Source: an uncultured Halieaceae bacterium (GTDB lineage Bacteria > Pseudomonadota > Gammaproteobacteria > Pseudomonadales > Halieaceae). From it: a DNA stretch of 40,687 nt. Position numbers and translations under genes: made by a program. Within the stretch, counting starts at the first letter, position 1. Each line of letters opens with the position of its first letter. Below are positions 25,845 to 37,604 of the stretch, in pieces. The notes under the pieces are model-generated. The model was not told where the DNA came from, made no database searches, and saw nothing but the letters and a program-made list of their open reading frames with translations. The stretch lies in NCBI GenBank assembly GCA_913048495.1, contig CAJWWA010000002.1:1-40687 (forward strand), given 5' to 3'.

Positions 25845-27010
25845 CCGCGGGCGAACGCGGCCTCGAGGTCCGCCACCAGGTCGTCTACGGCCTCCAGGCC
25901 GGCGTGCAGGCGCAGCAGCGTCTCACCGGGCGCGAGTTGCCCGCCCGGCAGGTCGCGGGTCGGGATCATGGGCAGGGCGAGGCTTTCGAAGCCGCCCCAG
26001 GAGTAGCCCATGCCGAACAGTTCGAGGCCGTCGAGAAAACGGGCGAGGCCCGCTTCGTCGAGCCCGGTGAGCACGATGGCGAAGAGACCGGAGGCACCGC
26101 GGAAGTCGCGCCGGAAGATCTCGTGGCCGGGGCAGCCCGGCAGACCGGGGTGGAGCACCCGCGCCACCTCCCGTCGTCCCCCCAGCCACTCGGCGAGCGC
26201 GTAGCCGGCGCGCTCGTGCGCGGCGAGCCGCACGGCGAGGGTGCGCAGCCCGCGGCGCGCCAGCCAGGCATCGTCCGGCGCGAGGTGGACGCCATTGCCG
26301 AGGACGTAGCTCCGCAGCCGCTCGTAGAGCGCCGCGTCCCCCGTGGTGGTCACGCCGAACATGGCGTCCGCATGGCCGTTCAGGTACTTGGTGCCGCTCT
26401 GGATCGCGAGGTCGACCCCGTGCTCGAGCGGGTTGAACAGCAGCGGCGTGGCCCAGGTATTGTCGATGGCCGTGAGGGCGCCGGCGGCCCGGGCCTCGGC
26501 GGCGATGGCGCCGACGTCCTGCACCTCGAAGGTCGCCGACCCCGGCGACTCGAGGAAGACGAGGCGCGTTTCCGGCTCGAGCCAGTCGCGCAGGCCCTCG
26601 CCGCAGCAGGGGTCGTAGAAGGTCGTGCGGATGCCGAGGTCTGAAAGCCGTCCCCGGCAGAGCTTTCGGGTGGGGCCGTAGCAGCTGTCGGGCATGAGCA
26701 GGTGGTCACCGGGGCGCAGGAAGCACTGCAGCACATCGGCAATGGCACCGAGGCCCGAGGGCGACAGCACGGCGCCCGCGCTGCCATCGAGAGCCGTGAG
26801 GGCATCCTCCAGCGCCCTGGTGGTCGGCGTGCCGAGACGCCCGTAGTAGAGGCGCTGGCGGTCAAGGGGGTCGGCCTCGCCGGCGCGCAGCGCCGCAACG
26901 TCGTCGAAGAGTACGGTGGAGGCCCGGTAGACCGGCGTGGCGACGATGCCCCAGCCGGTGTCGACGTCGTGCACGAGGCGGGTTTCGGGGGCGACGCGTT
27001 CCGGCTTCAT
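25835..27010 (-). CDS. metC: cystathionine beta-lyase (Cys/Met metabolism PLP enzyme)
   Basis: YYGRLGTPTTRALEDALTALDG, AIDNTWATPLLFNPLEHGVDLAIQSGTKYLNGHADAM PLP lysine motif. Confidence 0.92.
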   Translation of the reverse strand: MKPERVAPETRLVHDVDTGWGIVATPVYRASTVLFDDVAALRAGEADPLDRQRLYYGRLGTPTTRALEDALTALDGSAGAVLSPSGLGAIADVLQCFLRPGDHLLMPDSCYGPTRKLCRGRLSDLGIRTTFYDPCCGEGLRDWLEPETRLVFLESPGSATFEVQDVGAIAAEARAAGALTAIDNTWATPLLFNPLEHGVDLAIQSGTKYLNGHADAMFGVTTTGDAALYERLRSYVLGNGVHLAPDDAWLARRGLRTLAVRLAAHERAGYALAEWLGGRREVARVLHPGLPGCPGHEIFRRDFRGASGLFAIVLTGLDEAGLARFLDGLELFGMGYSWGGFESLALPMIPTRDLPGGQLAPGETLLRLHAGLEAVDDLVADLEAAFARGYR

Positions 27011-27125
27011 CGCGGGTCTCCGGCCGACGCGGCCGTCTGGACGCCACCGGCATTGTCTGCAAGAGTATCGACGGGCGGCGGCCAGGTGGTGCCGCCGGCC
27101 TGCCCGTCATCACAAGAGCCGCATC

Positions 27126-28067
27126 ATGCCGAAAATCATCCTGCACCACTACCCGGAATCGCCCTTCGCCGAGAAGATCCGCCTGCTGCTCGGCTACAAG
27201 CACGCGAACTACCAGGCCGTCACGATCCCGGTCATCATGCCCAAGCCGGACCTCATGCCGCTGACCGGCGGCTACCGGCGCACGCCGGTGATGCAGCTCG
27301 GGGCCGACATCTATTGCGACACGGCGCTCATCGCGCGAGTCATCGACGAGCTGCTGCCGGACGGCACGATCTACCCGCCGGGGAACGAGGCGACGGTGGC
27401 GGCGACCGCCCGCTGGACCGACAGCGTCTTCTTCCGCACCTGCATCTCCGTCGCCTTCCAGCCCCGGGCGCTGGCCGAGAGCCCGCTGTTCCAGGACCAG
27501 GCGGCGGCCGAAGCCTTCCTGCGCGACCGCGCCGAGCTCGCCGGCGGCGCCAGCCTGACCCTGCCCCCGGAGACCGCCCTGCCCCTGTTCCACAACCACC
27601 TCGGCAACCTCGACCGCCAGCTCGCCGGCAGCGCCTTCCTGTTCGGCAACCAGCCGACGGAGGCGGATTTCTCCAGCTATCACTGCTGCTGGTTCGTGCA
27701 CCGGAACGCCGCGCTCGCCGGCGAGTTCGACCACTACCCGAACGTGCGCCAGTGGATGAGCGTGATGCGCGAGTTCGGGCACGGCGAGCTGGAGACGATC
27801 AGCGGGGAGGCCGCCCTCGATGCCGCGGCCGCCGTGTCGCCGCGCGTCGCCGAGGGCCAGTCCCTGGAAGCCCTGGACGGGCTGCGGCCCGGTGAGCGGG
27901 TCGAGGTGATGCCGACGGATTACGGCTTCGACCCGGTCCGCGGCGTGCTCATGCAGTCGAGCGTGGAGCACCTGAGCCTGCTTCGCGAGGACCCCCGGGT
28001 CGGGACCGTGGCGGTGCACTTCCCCCGCGTGGGCTACCAGGTCACCCGCGCGGCGGACAAGGGCTGA
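27126..28067 (+). CDS. glutathione S-transferase family protein with C-terminal extension
   Basis: KIILHHYPESPFAEKIRLLLGYK thioredoxin-like N-domain; FGNQPTEADFSSYHCCWF; about 90 aa beyond the GST core; start trimmed from ORF-track 26937. Confidence 0.85.
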   Translation: MPKIILHHYPESPFAEKIRLLLGYKHANYQAVTIPVIMPKPDLMPLTGGYRRTPVMQLGADIYCDTALIARVIDELLPDGTIYPPGNEATVAATARWTDSVFFRTCISVAFQPRALAESPLFQDQAAAEAFLRDRAELAGGASLTLPPETALPLFHNHLGNLDRQLAGSAFLFGNQPTEADFSSYHCCWFVHRNAALAGEFDHYPNVRQWMSVMREFGHGELETISGEAALDAAAAVSPRVAEGQSLEALDGLRPGERVEVMPTDYGFDPVRGVLMQSSVEHLSLLREDPRVGTVAVHFPRVGYQVTRAADKG

Positions 28068-28068
28068 C

Positions 28069-29229
28069 TCAGAGGAAAGCGCCCCAGTAGCGGTACACGA
28101 GCGTGCCAAGGAAGGTCCCGAGGGCGTAGCCCAGCACCCCCACCAGCACCCCCGGCGTCACCAGGCTGTGCCAGCCGCGCGTGGCGGCGAGCGCCGGCGC
28201 CGTGGTGGCGCCCAGCACCGCCGCGTTGGAGGCGGTCACCAGCTCGGGCACCGTGAGACCGAGCAACCGGCCGAGGCCGAAGGTCACCAGGGCATGCAGC
28301 GTGAGCAGGATAAGCACCAGGGCGATGAGCAGTGGCGCGACCGCGAGCATCGCCGGCACGTCGGCACCGGCGGCAATCGCCGCGAAGAACACGAAGGAGA
28401 GCGCAACCCCGAGCTCGAAGCTGCCGGCCAGGCGCTCGTGCAACCCCGGCAGCGCCGTGGCCAGGACCAGCGTCAGGGCCGAGAGCACCACGTAGCGCCA
28501 GCCGTCGAGCGCGAAGCCGGCGACCAGGGCGTCGGTGACCGCGACCAGCACCAGCGAGGTCGCGAGCGCCAGGCACAGCGTGGCGGCGGTCACCGCCGGT
28601 GCCGGCCCGGTCTCCGCGGCACCGGTCTCCCGGTGCGCCGGGAACCGCCGCGCGAGCCAGCGCCAGCCGGGCGCCAGGGCAAGAAAACCGAGGTAGACGG
28701 CGCTGAACAGGTTGTCTGCGGCGGTCGCCGCCGAGAAAAAGGAGGCGTCGCGGTTGAGGCCGGTCAGCTCGCCCAGCGCCGCGTAGTTGACCGAGCCGCC
28801 AACGTAGGTGGAGGTAAACAACCCTGCCACCGCGGGCTCGCGCAGCGCCGGCGCCAGCCCCGCCGCCTCGCCCAGGCTGCCGAGGTCCAGCAGCAGTGCG
28901 GCGACGGTCACACCGGCCACCGTGCCCAGGGCGGCGACCAGGAAAGCGACGGTCAGGCGGGCACACTCCCGGAACAGCCGCCGCAGGTCCGCCTGGAACA
29001 GGAACAGCGGGATCAGCACCGGGACCAGGTAGGTGAAGACGAAATCGTAGGCCGGCGCGGCGTGGGGCATGAGCCCCAGGTTGGCGGCCGCGATCGCGCC
29101 GAGGATGGCGATCACGGCCCCGGTAAGGTGACCGCCGATACGCGTCCGCTCAAGCAGGAAGGCCGCGCCGGCGATGGCGAAGAGCCCCGCCATGACGGCC
29201 AGGTGCTCACCCGGGGGCACCAGGCTCAC
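28069..29229 (-). CDS. DUF819 family multi-pass membrane protein
   Basis: Multi-TM; FTSTYVGGSVNYAALGELTGLNRDASFFSAATAADNLFSAVYL characteristic of DUF819. Confidence 0.85.
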   Translation of the reverse strand: MSLVPPGEHLAVMAGLFAIAGAAFLLERTRIGGHLTGAVIAILGAIAAANLGLMPHAAPAYDFVFTYLVPVLIPLFLFQADLRRLFRECARLTVAFLVAALGTVAGVTVAALLLDLGSLGEAAGLAPALREPAVAGLFTSTYVGGSVNYAALGELTGLNRDASFFSAATAADNLFSAVYLGFLALAPGWRWLARRFPAHRETGAAETGPAPAVTAATLCLALATSLVLVAVTDALVAGFALDGWRYVVLSALTLVLATALPGLHERLAGSFELGVALSFVFFAAIAAGADVPAMLAVAPLLIALVLILLTLHALVTFGLGRLLGLTVPELVTASNAAVLGATTAPALAATRGWHSLVTPGVLVGVLGYALGTFLGTLVYRYWGAFL

Positions 29230-29256
29230 CGGCTGCCCCCGGGTGCCGGGGTCGCT

Positions 29257-31692
29257 TCAGCCACCGATCGGTGATCCCGGCGGCAGCGCCCGCGCCGGGG
29301 GCGGCGGCGGAAAACCCTCGCCGGTCTCGGCCGCCTCGATCAGCGCCAGCTGGTAGGCATAGAACGCCGCGTAACCCGGCGCCGGCCGCAGCTGCCGTCG
29401 GAAGAAGCGCGCCGAGCGCTCGAGCGCCGCATGCGCCTCGGCGCGGACCTCCGGTGCCACCGCCCCGGCCGTGAGCAGCGAACGCCAGTGCCCCAGCAGC
29501 ACCGCCGCGGCGCGCTGGGTCAGGAGCCGCGCCTCGCCGCTGTGCACGGGCGTGACCAGCGCCGCCTCGAGGCGGCGGAAGAGGCCGTCCACCCCCGGCT
29601 GCGCCTTGTCGACGGCGTGCTGCCAGGCCATCCGCGCGAGGCGCTCCGGGTGCAGGAGGACGCCGAGCGTATGAGCGGCGCCGGCCTCGGCCAGGGAGAC
29701 GGGATCGGGCAGCGCACCCATGTAGCCACCGGGGTTCTCCCGGGTTCGCTCGTGGCCGTAAGCCTGCGGCGGCAGCTGTGCGCGCAGACCGGCCGGCAGC
29801 GCAAGCTGCGCCGGCGAGACGGTTGCGAGCAGTGCCTCCAGCGCCCGCTGCTGATCGGCCGCGGGCACCGCCTGCTGGCGGTAGGACTGGCCCGGCTCGC
29901 GCACGGCGTAGCGGTAGTCGACACCGCCTAGCCACTTGCCCACGGCCTCGACCTGGTAGCGATGGTAAAAATAGACCGGCACGAGGATGCCCTCGAGCGC
30001 CGAGTAGGGGGTGCCCGCCTGCAGCGTCTGCTCGCCGAGGCGGCCGAGGGCGACGGCGCGCAGGGACAGCATGCGCTCGAGCTCCGCCACCGCGTCCGCA
30101 CCATTGTCCCAGAGGTGGCTACGCGGGTGGAAATCCCGCGCCTCGCGGGAGTCCGGGTCGGAGATGAACTCGAAGCCCGCCTCCCGCCCCTCGCGCACGA
30201 AGGCCGCGAGGGCCGCGCGCTCCTTGCTGCCTTTCCCGAAGTGACCGTAGCCGTAGGTGATCGCGCGCTTGTCCCAGGCGCCGATGCCGGTGTCATAGGC
30301 GCCGGCGAGCGTGACCTCGCCGGCGTCGTCGAGGCGGATCAGCGGCTGCGGGTAGTCCATGACCGAGGCCCGGTCGCGACCGCTGGCGGCAAAGTTGTGG
30401 GCGAGACCCAGCGTGTGGCCGACCTCGTGCGCGGAAAGCTGGCGGATGCGCGCGAGCGCCATGGCCGTCAGCTCCGCTGCCGGCTCCTCCCCGGTCTCGA
30501 AGGGCGAGGTCATGCCCTGGGCGATGAGCCAGTCCTGGCGCACGCGCAGCGAACCCAGGGTAACGTGGCCCTTGATGATCTCCCCGGTGCGCGGATCCAG
30601 CACCGAGGAGCCGTAGGACCAGCCCCGGGTGGCCCGGTGCACCCACTGGATCACGTTGTAGCGCACGTCCATGGGGTCGGCATCCGCGGGCAGCAGCTCG
30701 ACGCGGAAGGCATCCTCGTAGCCGGCGGCCTCGAAAGCCTGGTTCCACCAGCCCGCCCCCTCCAGCAGGGCGCTGCGCACCGGCTCGGGCGTGCCCGGGT
30801 CGAGGTAGTAGACGATGGGTTCGACCGGCGCGCTCCTGTCGGCGCGCGGATTGCGTTTCTCGAGGCGGTGCCGCGGGATGTAGCGCTGCGTCACCGGTTC
30901 ATCGACCGGGGTGGCGTAGTCGCGGTAGCTGAAGGACCAGAAGCCGGACTCGGGGTGGTAGGCGCGGGGCTCGTAGCCCGGCTCCGGCAGGGCGACGAAG
31001 CTGTGGTGCATGCGCACGGAGAAGCTGTGCGGATCCGGGGCCACGGCCTCGAGAAAGCCGCCGGGGTCGTCCCCGGTAAAGGTGACCGTCGCCTCGAACT
31101 CGCTGTTGCGCGGAAAGCCCTTGGTCCGCGGCAGGTACAGGGCGGAGCGGTCCGGGTCCACCGTGAAGGTCCCCTGTTCCTTCGCCGCCAGGTCGCGGGC
31201 GAGGCCGCGGGCGTCGCGGAGCAGGAAGTCCGTCGCGTCGACCAGGACGGCGCCGTCATGGCGGGCCACCACCGGGAAACCCCAGAGCACCGAGCTGGCG
31301 AAGGCCTCCTCCACCGCCGCCCGCTCCTCGGCGCTGTCGGTCACCGCGCGGAACGCCGTGTTGCGCCGGTGCAGGAGCACGCGCTCACCGGCGTGCTCGA
31401 AGCGCACCAGCGCCGCGGGGCCGCTGTCCAGCTCGCCGCGGTCGAAGCCAAGGTCGTTGGAGCCGACGCCCTGGGGCAGCCCGGTCTGGTAGATCATGTC
31501 CTCGCCGAAGCGGTCGATGGCGAAGTACAGGCGGCCTGCCTGCCGGTCCACGTAGAACGGCAGGAAGCCGGGCACGGCCTGCATGCCGCGGGTGTAGTCG
31601 GCGATGGCCCCGCCACCGGCGGGCGCCTGCGGATCACCGCCGCAGCCGGCGATGAGCAGGCTGGCGGCCAGGGCGAGGAGCAGGCGCTTCAT
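29257..31692 (-). CDS. zinc-dependent metalloprotease, metzincin type, predicted lipoprotein (DUF5117/DUF4953-like)
   Basis: LLIAGCGGD lipobox; [16 protein letters not shown] (HExxHxxGxxH) followed by SVMDYPQP Met-turn. Confidence 0.93.
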   Translation of the reverse strand: MKRLLLALAASLLIAGCGGDPQAPAGGGAIADYTRGMQAVPGFLPFYVDRQAGRLYFAIDRFGEDMIYQTGLPQGVGSNDLGFDRGELDSGPAALVRFEHAGERVLLHRRNTAFRAVTDSAEERAAVEEAFASSVLWGFPVVARHDGAVLVDATDFLLRDARGLARDLAAKEQGTFTVDPDRSALYLPRTKGFPRNSEFEATVTFTGDDPGGFLEAVAPDPHSFSVRMHHSFVALPEPGYEPRAYHPESGFWSFSYRDYATPVDEPVTQRYIPRHRLEKRNPRADRSAPVEPIVYYLDPGTPEPVRSALLEGAGWWNQAFEAAGYEDAFRVELLPADADPMDVRYNVIQWVHRATRGWSYGSSVLDPRTGEIIKGHVTLGSLRVRQDWLIAQGMTSPFETGEEPAAELTAMALARIRQLSAHEVGHTLGLAHNFAASGRDRASVMDYPQPLIRLDDAGEVTLAGAYDTGIGAWDKRAITYGYGHFGKGSKERAALAAFVREGREAGFEFISDPDSREARDFHPRSHLWDNGADAVAELERMLSLRAVALGRLGEQTLQAGTPYSALEGILVPVYFYHRYQVEAVGKWLGGVDYRYAVREPGQSYRQQAVPAADQQRALEALLATVSPAQLALPAGLRAQLPPQAYGHERTRENPGGYMGALPDPVSLAEAGAAHTLGVLLHPERLARMAWQHAVDKAQPGVDGLFRRLEAALVTPVHSGEARLLTQRAAAVLLGHWRSLLTAGAVAPEVRAEAHAALERSARFFRRQLRPAPGYAAFYAYQLALIEAAETGEGFPPPPPARALPPGSPIGG

Positions 31693-32180
31693 GCTTCACC
31701 CCCCCGCGCGCGCACCAGCCGGGCCGTGGTCGTCGCCGTGGCCGTGAGCCGGCCGTCGGCGGTGAACAGCTTGCCGCTCATGAAGCCGGTGCTGCGGCCG
31801 GCGCGATCGATAAACCCCACGGCGTGGTAGCGCCCGGCGCGGGACGGCTCGAGGAAGCTGACCTTGATCTCCAGCGTGGCCACGTTGCTGACCCCCGGGA
31901 CCAGGGCGAAGGCGGCGTGGGACATGGCGGCGTCGAGCATGGCGGTGACGAAGCCACCCTGGATGATGTCGACCGAGTGGCAGTAGTCCCGGCTGATCTC
32001 GAAGTGCATGGTACAGCTGGCCTCGCGGTGGTCCACGGCGGCGACGTGTCCGCAAAGCAGGTCCAGGAAGCCCGGCCGCCGCGCGTTCATGCGCTCGATG
32101 ACGGCCGCGCTGTCGCCCGGGCTGTTCCATTGATGACGGCTGCCGGTTTCGTTTCCGGCCTGGTTGTCGGCGGCGTCCAT
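31689..32180 (-). CDS. PaaI-family (hotdog) thioesterase
   Basis: [32 protein letters not shown] ... [22 protein letters not shown]. Confidence 0.9.
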   Translation of the reverse strand: MDAADNQAGNETGSRHQWNSPGDSAAVIERMNARRPGFLDLLCGHVAAVDHREASCTMHFEISRDYCHSVDIIQGGFVTAMLDAAMSHAAFALVPGVSNVATLEIKVSFLEPSRAGRYHAVGFIDRAGRSTGFMSGKLFTADGRLTATATTTARLVRARGGEA

Positions 32181-32369
32181 GGCGTGTTCCCCTTACTCCA
32201 TCCCGGTGGCTGGCTGGCCCGCGATCATAGCCCAGCGCGCCCGGTCGGTACCATGGCGGCCCAGCACCGGCGGGCGATACCACGCGCCGGAGGACTTGCA
32301 TTGGCGCCGCATCGGGTTCAGGATACTGGATCATTTTCCACTATATTGAACAACACAGCGAGCACGCCC

Positions 32370-33404
32370 ATGGATGCACTGGTCAAGCGAGAGGCCGCGC
32401 CCGGCCTCAGCCTCGAGGCCGTGCCGGAGCCGGCGGTCGGCATCAACGACGTTCTCATCCGCGTCAAACGCACCGCCATCTGCGGCACCGACATGCACAT
32501 CTACAACTGGGATGCCTGGGCACAGAAGACCATCCCCGTGCCCATGGTCGTCGGCCACGAGTTTGTCGGCGAGATCGTCGAGGTCGGCAGCAACGTCAAC
32601 GATTTCCGCCCCGGGCAGATCGTGTCCGGCGAGGGGCACGTGGTCTGCGGCCGCTGCCGCAACTGCATGGCCGGGCGCCGCCACCTGTGCGCGCACACCA
32701 GCGGTATCGGCGTGAACCGGCCCGGCGCCTTCGCCGAGTACGTGGCGCTGCCCATGTCCAACGTCTGGGAGCACAAGCCCGGTATCGACCTGGACGTGGC
32801 CGCCCTCTTCGACCCGCTCGGCAACGCGGTGCACACCGCGCTGCAGTACGACCTGCTCGGCGAGGACGTGCTGATCACCGGCGCCGGGCCCATCGGCGCG
32901 ATGGCCGCCGCCGTCTGCCGCCACGCCGGTGCGCGCCACGTCGTCATCACCGATGTCATCGACGAGCGCCTGGCCCTGGCCGCGCGGCTCGGCGCGACGC
33001 GCACGGTGAATGTCACGCGCGAGAAGCTCGCCGACGTGCAGGCCGAGCTCGGCATGCAGGAGGGCTTCGACGTCGGCCTGGAGATGTCCGGCAACAGCGC
33101 CGCCTTCAATGACCTGATCGCCAGCATGTGCCACGGCGGCAAGATCGCCATGCTCGGCATTCCCGGTGAGAACACGGCCATTGACTGGAACACCGTGATC
33201 TTCAACATGCTCACGCTGAAGGGCATCTACGGCCGCGAGATGTACGAGACCTGGTACAAGATGTCGGTGATGGTGCAGAGCGGTCTCGATGTGTCGCCGG
33301 TGATCACCCACCGCATGAGCTATCGCGACTACGAGGACGGCTTCGCCGCCATGAACGCCGGCAAGGCGAGCAAGGTCATCCTCAACTGGGACGGTGAGCA
33401 ATAA
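32370..33404 (+). CDS. tdh: L-threonine 3-dehydrogenase
   Basis: [57 protein letters not shown]; start at 32370 inside longer ORF. Confidence 0.96.
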   Translation: MDALVKREAAPGLSLEAVPEPAVGINDVLIRVKRTAICGTDMHIYNWDAWAQKTIPVPMVVGHEFVGEIVEVGSNVNDFRPGQIVSGEGHVVCGRCRNCMAGRRHLCAHTSGIGVNRPGAFAEYVALPMSNVWEHKPGIDLDVAALFDPLGNAVHTALQYDLLGEDVLITGAGPIGAMAAAVCRHAGARHVVITDVIDERLALAARLGATRTVNVTREKLADVQAELGMQEGFDVGLEMSGNSAAFNDLIASMCHGGKIAMLGIPGENTAIDWNTVIFNMLTLKGIYGREMYETWYKMSVMVQSGLDVSPVITHRMSYRDYEDGFAAMNAGKASKVILNWDGEQ

Positions 33405-33417
33405 GGGGAGCAGCACG

Positions 33418-34606
<1,189 letters not shown>

Positions 34607-34608
<2 letters not shown>

Positions 34609-34627
34609 TGTCCCGGCTCAGGACACT
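34607..34627. terminator. hairpin between convergent kbl and M28 peptidase genes
   Basis: AGTGTCC-cggctca-GGACACT, perfect 7-bp stem starting in the kbl stop codon; no T tract. Confidence 0.45.
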
Positions 34628-34636
34628 GGCGGCGCT

Positions 34637-36034
34637 TCAGTTCCGGAAGTCGGTCTCGACCTCGGCGGCGAGGTAGAGGAAGGCCGCATAGGCGGCCACG
34701 TTCTGCGCCAGCGCGGCCGGCTCGATCTTGTCCAGCGTATCGTCCGGGGTGTGGTGCAGGTCGAAGTAGTCCCAGCCGTTCTGGATCAGCCCGACCACCG
34801 GCACGCCGGCCTCGCGCAGGTACTTGAGGTCCGGCCCGCCGCTGGCCGTGTTGCTGCCCGGACCGATGCCCAGCGGGTGGAGCACGTTGCGGATCGCGGC
34901 CGTGGTGGCCAGCGCCTCGGGCCCGACTGCCGTATCGAAGCGCCAGATGCGACCGGCGCCGAAGTCTGACTCCGCGGCGATGACGTGCCGGTCCAGCGCC
35001 TCCGCGTGCCGCTCCGCGTAGGCCTTTGCACCGACCAGGCCGACTTCCTCGGCCCCGAACAGCACCACGCGTACCGTGCGCCGCGGCGCTTCCGGCAGCG
35101 CCTTGAGAAGCCGCGCGGCAGCCACCACGATGCCGACGCCGGCGCCGTCGTCAACGGCACCGGTACCGAGATCCCAGGCATCGAGGTGCGCGCCGGCGAG
35201 CACGATCTCCCCGGGGGCCTCCCGTCCGGGAATCTCCGCCACCACGTTCCCCGAGCGCGAGGGCGGCAGCAGCTGCGGGGTCAGCACGAGACGGACCGTA
35301 ACGCTACCGGCGCGGGCGAGCGCCCGGCGCAGCTGGTCCGCATCCGGGGCAGAGAGCGCCGCGGTCGGCACGCCGCCGCCGGCGCCCTCGGTCAGGCGCC
35401 GCATCTGGCCCGTGTGGGGGAAGCGGTGCGAATCGGTGCCCACAGAACGGATCAGGGCGCCGACGGCGCCGAGTCGCTCCGCCTCGTAGGCCGTGGCCCG
35501 GCGCTTGGCGACCGCCACGCCGTAGCCGGACCCGTCCTGGGTGCGCGTCATGGGCTCATCGACGAAGACGATGCGCCCCGCGAGCGACCCGTCGGGCGCC
35601 GCCTGCAGCGCCGCCAGGGACGGGAAGGCGACGACTTCGCCGGCCACACCACCAGGGCCCGTGGACGTGCTGCCGCCCAGGGCAGTCACCGCGAGGGGCT
35701 GCGGGAAGGGCTCGACGATCTCGGCACGTTCGTCCCCGCGCACCCAAAGCGGCACCTCGAAGGGCTCGACGCGGACATTCGCGAAGCCGAGGTCGGTGAG
35801 CTGGGCCACGGCCCAGTCCCGCGCCCGTGCCTCCTGGGCCGTACCGGCGAGGCGGGGCCCGACCTCCGTGGTCAGCGAAGTCACCAGCTCCATCGCCAGC
35901 GCGTCACCGCGGGCCGCGGCGATGAGCCCGTCCGCGGTCGCGCGCACCTGGGGCGGCAGCAGCGGGTCGTCGGCGCGGGCAAACGGCGCCGGGAGCAGGA
36001 AAGAACAGGCGAGGATGGCGGAGAGCAGGCGCAT
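34637..36034 (-). CDS. M28 family zinc peptidase, exported
   Basis: Signal peptide; LAGAHLDAWDLGTGAVDDGAGVGIVVAAARLL, LFGAEEVGLVGAKAY. Confidence 0.92.
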   Translation of the reverse strand: MRLLSAILACSFLLPAPFARADDPLLPPQVRATADGLIAAARGDALAMELVTSLTTEVGPRLAGTAQEARARDWAVAQLTDLGFANVRVEPFEVPLWVRGDERAEIVEPFPQPLAVTALGGSTSTGPGGVAGEVVAFPSLAALQAAPDGSLAGRIVFVDEPMTRTQDGSGYGVAVAKRRATAYEAERLGAVGALIRSVGTDSHRFPHTGQMRRLTEGAGGGVPTAALSAPDADQLRRALARAGSVTVRLVLTPQLLPPSRSGNVVAEIPGREAPGEIVLAGAHLDAWDLGTGAVDDGAGVGIVVAAARLLKALPEAPRRTVRVVLFGAEEVGLVGAKAYAERHAEALDRHVIAAESDFGAGRIWRFDTAVGPEALATTAAIRNVLHPLGIGPGSNTASGGPDLKYLREAGVPVVGLIQNGWDYFDLHHTPDDTLDKIEPAALAQNVAAYAAFLYLAAEVETDFRN

Positions 36035-36131
36035 GGAAGGTTCCCGTCATTGACACAGGCACCTATGCTGCCACCCCCGCCGGGGGGGCGCCAGTGCCTT
36101 CACCCGGCGGCGATGACCCCGGTCGCGCGCC

Positions 36132-37574
36132 TCAGGCCCGGAAACTGACGGCCGCCAGCGATTCCTCGTCGCTGCAGGTGATCGTGCTGGTCTTGAAGTT
36201 CAGATCCACGAACAGTTCGCAGAAGTGCTCGCCCGAACGCCAGGCCATGGCCACGCTCGAATCGTTCGAATAGAGCAGTTCGAAGCTGCCATCGAAGGCC
36301 GGGTGACGGTTGCGAAAGCGCATCAGCGCCAGCATCCGCTGGACCACGGGTTGCTGCACCGCCCGGTCGACGCCGTCCAGGCTGTAGTAGCTGCGGTTGA
36401 TATCGCGGAGCTCCCCGGTGTGCTCCATGAGCCCCGTGTCGTTGCAGCCGGCCAGGAGCCCGACGTAATAGACCTGGGGGATCCCCGGGGTAAAGAACTG
36501 GATCGCCCGCGCGGCAATATAGGCATCGTCGTTCTGCATCAGGGCATCGTAATAGGTGCAGGTGAGCTGGTAGATCGCGCCGACGCTGTGGATGTTGGCG
36601 GCGGACTTGCGCAGGATCGGGTCGGCGCTGCGCGCGTCGATGTTGTTGATCAGGACCTTCAGCTTGTCCTCCGGCAGAATGCCCTCCACGTCCGGGATAC
36701 AGATGCCGTCGTGCGTATCCAGCACCGTGATCATGTTGCGCGGACACATGCGCAGCCACTGCTTCAGGTGGGTACTGTTCGCGTCGAGCAGCGAGTAGAG
36801 CAGGAGCGGCGGCAGCGCAAAGCCGTAGGGTCGCATGTCGCGGCGGCTGAGCGCGTACTGGTAGCTGTAGTGGTCGTGGACTTCCGGCAGGCACTCCGCG
36901 CCGTGCGCCTTCGCCACGCCGTTCACCCACTCGAGCAGCCGGTAGACATCGGGCTCGACCAGGAAACAGCTGGTACCTATGCGCTTGGTGGTGTAGCCGA
37001 AGGCATCGAGGCGCAGGAGTTTCGCGCCGCGGGCCGTGAGAAAAGTGATGTAGTCCTCCATGAGGCGGTAGGCCAGCGGCGCATCGTAGTTGAGATCGAC
37101 CTGGTGCTCGGTGAAGGTGCACCACACCCGCGCGCTGCCGCCGTTGTCGAAGACCACTTCACGGAACGGCTCCTTCTCCTTGCGGATGTGGATCTTCGCG
37201 AGGTCGTCAGGCGTAATCTCGCCGAGCTTGTCCACGTCCACGAACAGGTCGGCCCAGGGCGATGCGAAACCCTTTTCGCGAAAATCCCGGAATTCCACCG
37301 ACTCGTCGGAGATGTGGTTGATGGTGAGGTCCACGCACAGGTCGTAGTCGGCGGCGAGGCCCTCGATGTCCTCCCAGTCGCCGTAGCGCGGGTCCACTTC
37401 CTTGTGGGTGAGTGGCGAGAAGCCGGCATCGGCATTGGACGGGTAGAAGGGCAGCAGGTGCACACCGCCGATGGCGTCCGCGAAATGGCGGTCGATGACG
37501 CGGCGCAGGTCCTTGAGGTTCTTGCCCAGCCGGTCCGGGTAGCAGATGAGCTGTACCGCGTTGCGCAGCGCCAT
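36132..37574 (-). CDS. GH13_18 sucrose phosphorylase-family enzyme; candidate glucosylglycerol phosphorylase
   Basis: NAVQLICYPDRLGKNLKDL, GGVHLLPFYPSNADAGFSPLTHKEVDPRYGDWEDI, LLRLDAFGYTTKRIGTSCF; adjacent to GgpPS-like gene. Confidence 0.88.
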   Translation of the reverse strand: MALRNAVQLICYPDRLGKNLKDLRRVIDRHFADAIGGVHLLPFYPSNADAGFSPLTHKEVDPRYGDWEDIEGLAADYDLCVDLTINHISDESVEFRDFREKGFASPWADLFVDVDKLGEITPDDLAKIHIRKEKEPFREVVFDNGGSARVWCTFTEHQVDLNYDAPLAYRLMEDYITFLTARGAKLLRLDAFGYTTKRIGTSCFLVEPDVYRLLEWVNGVAKAHGAECLPEVHDHYSYQYALSRRDMRPYGFALPPLLLYSLLDANSTHLKQWLRMCPRNMITVLDTHDGICIPDVEGILPEDKLKVLINNIDARSADPILRKSAANIHSVGAIYQLTCTYYDALMQNDDAYIAARAIQFFTPGIPQVYYVGLLAGCNDTGLMEHTGELRDINRSYYSLDGVDRAVQQPVVQRMLALMRFRNRHPAFDGSFELLYSNDSSVAMAWRSGEHFCELFVDLNFKTSTITCSDEESLAAVSFRA

Positions 37575-37604
37575 GGCGTCGTCTCCCCGGTTCTCTGCGC
37601 CCGG

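Noticed and set aside
29962-31830. 622-aa plus-strand ORF
   Set aside because: Antisense to the metzincin gene, which has clear motifs
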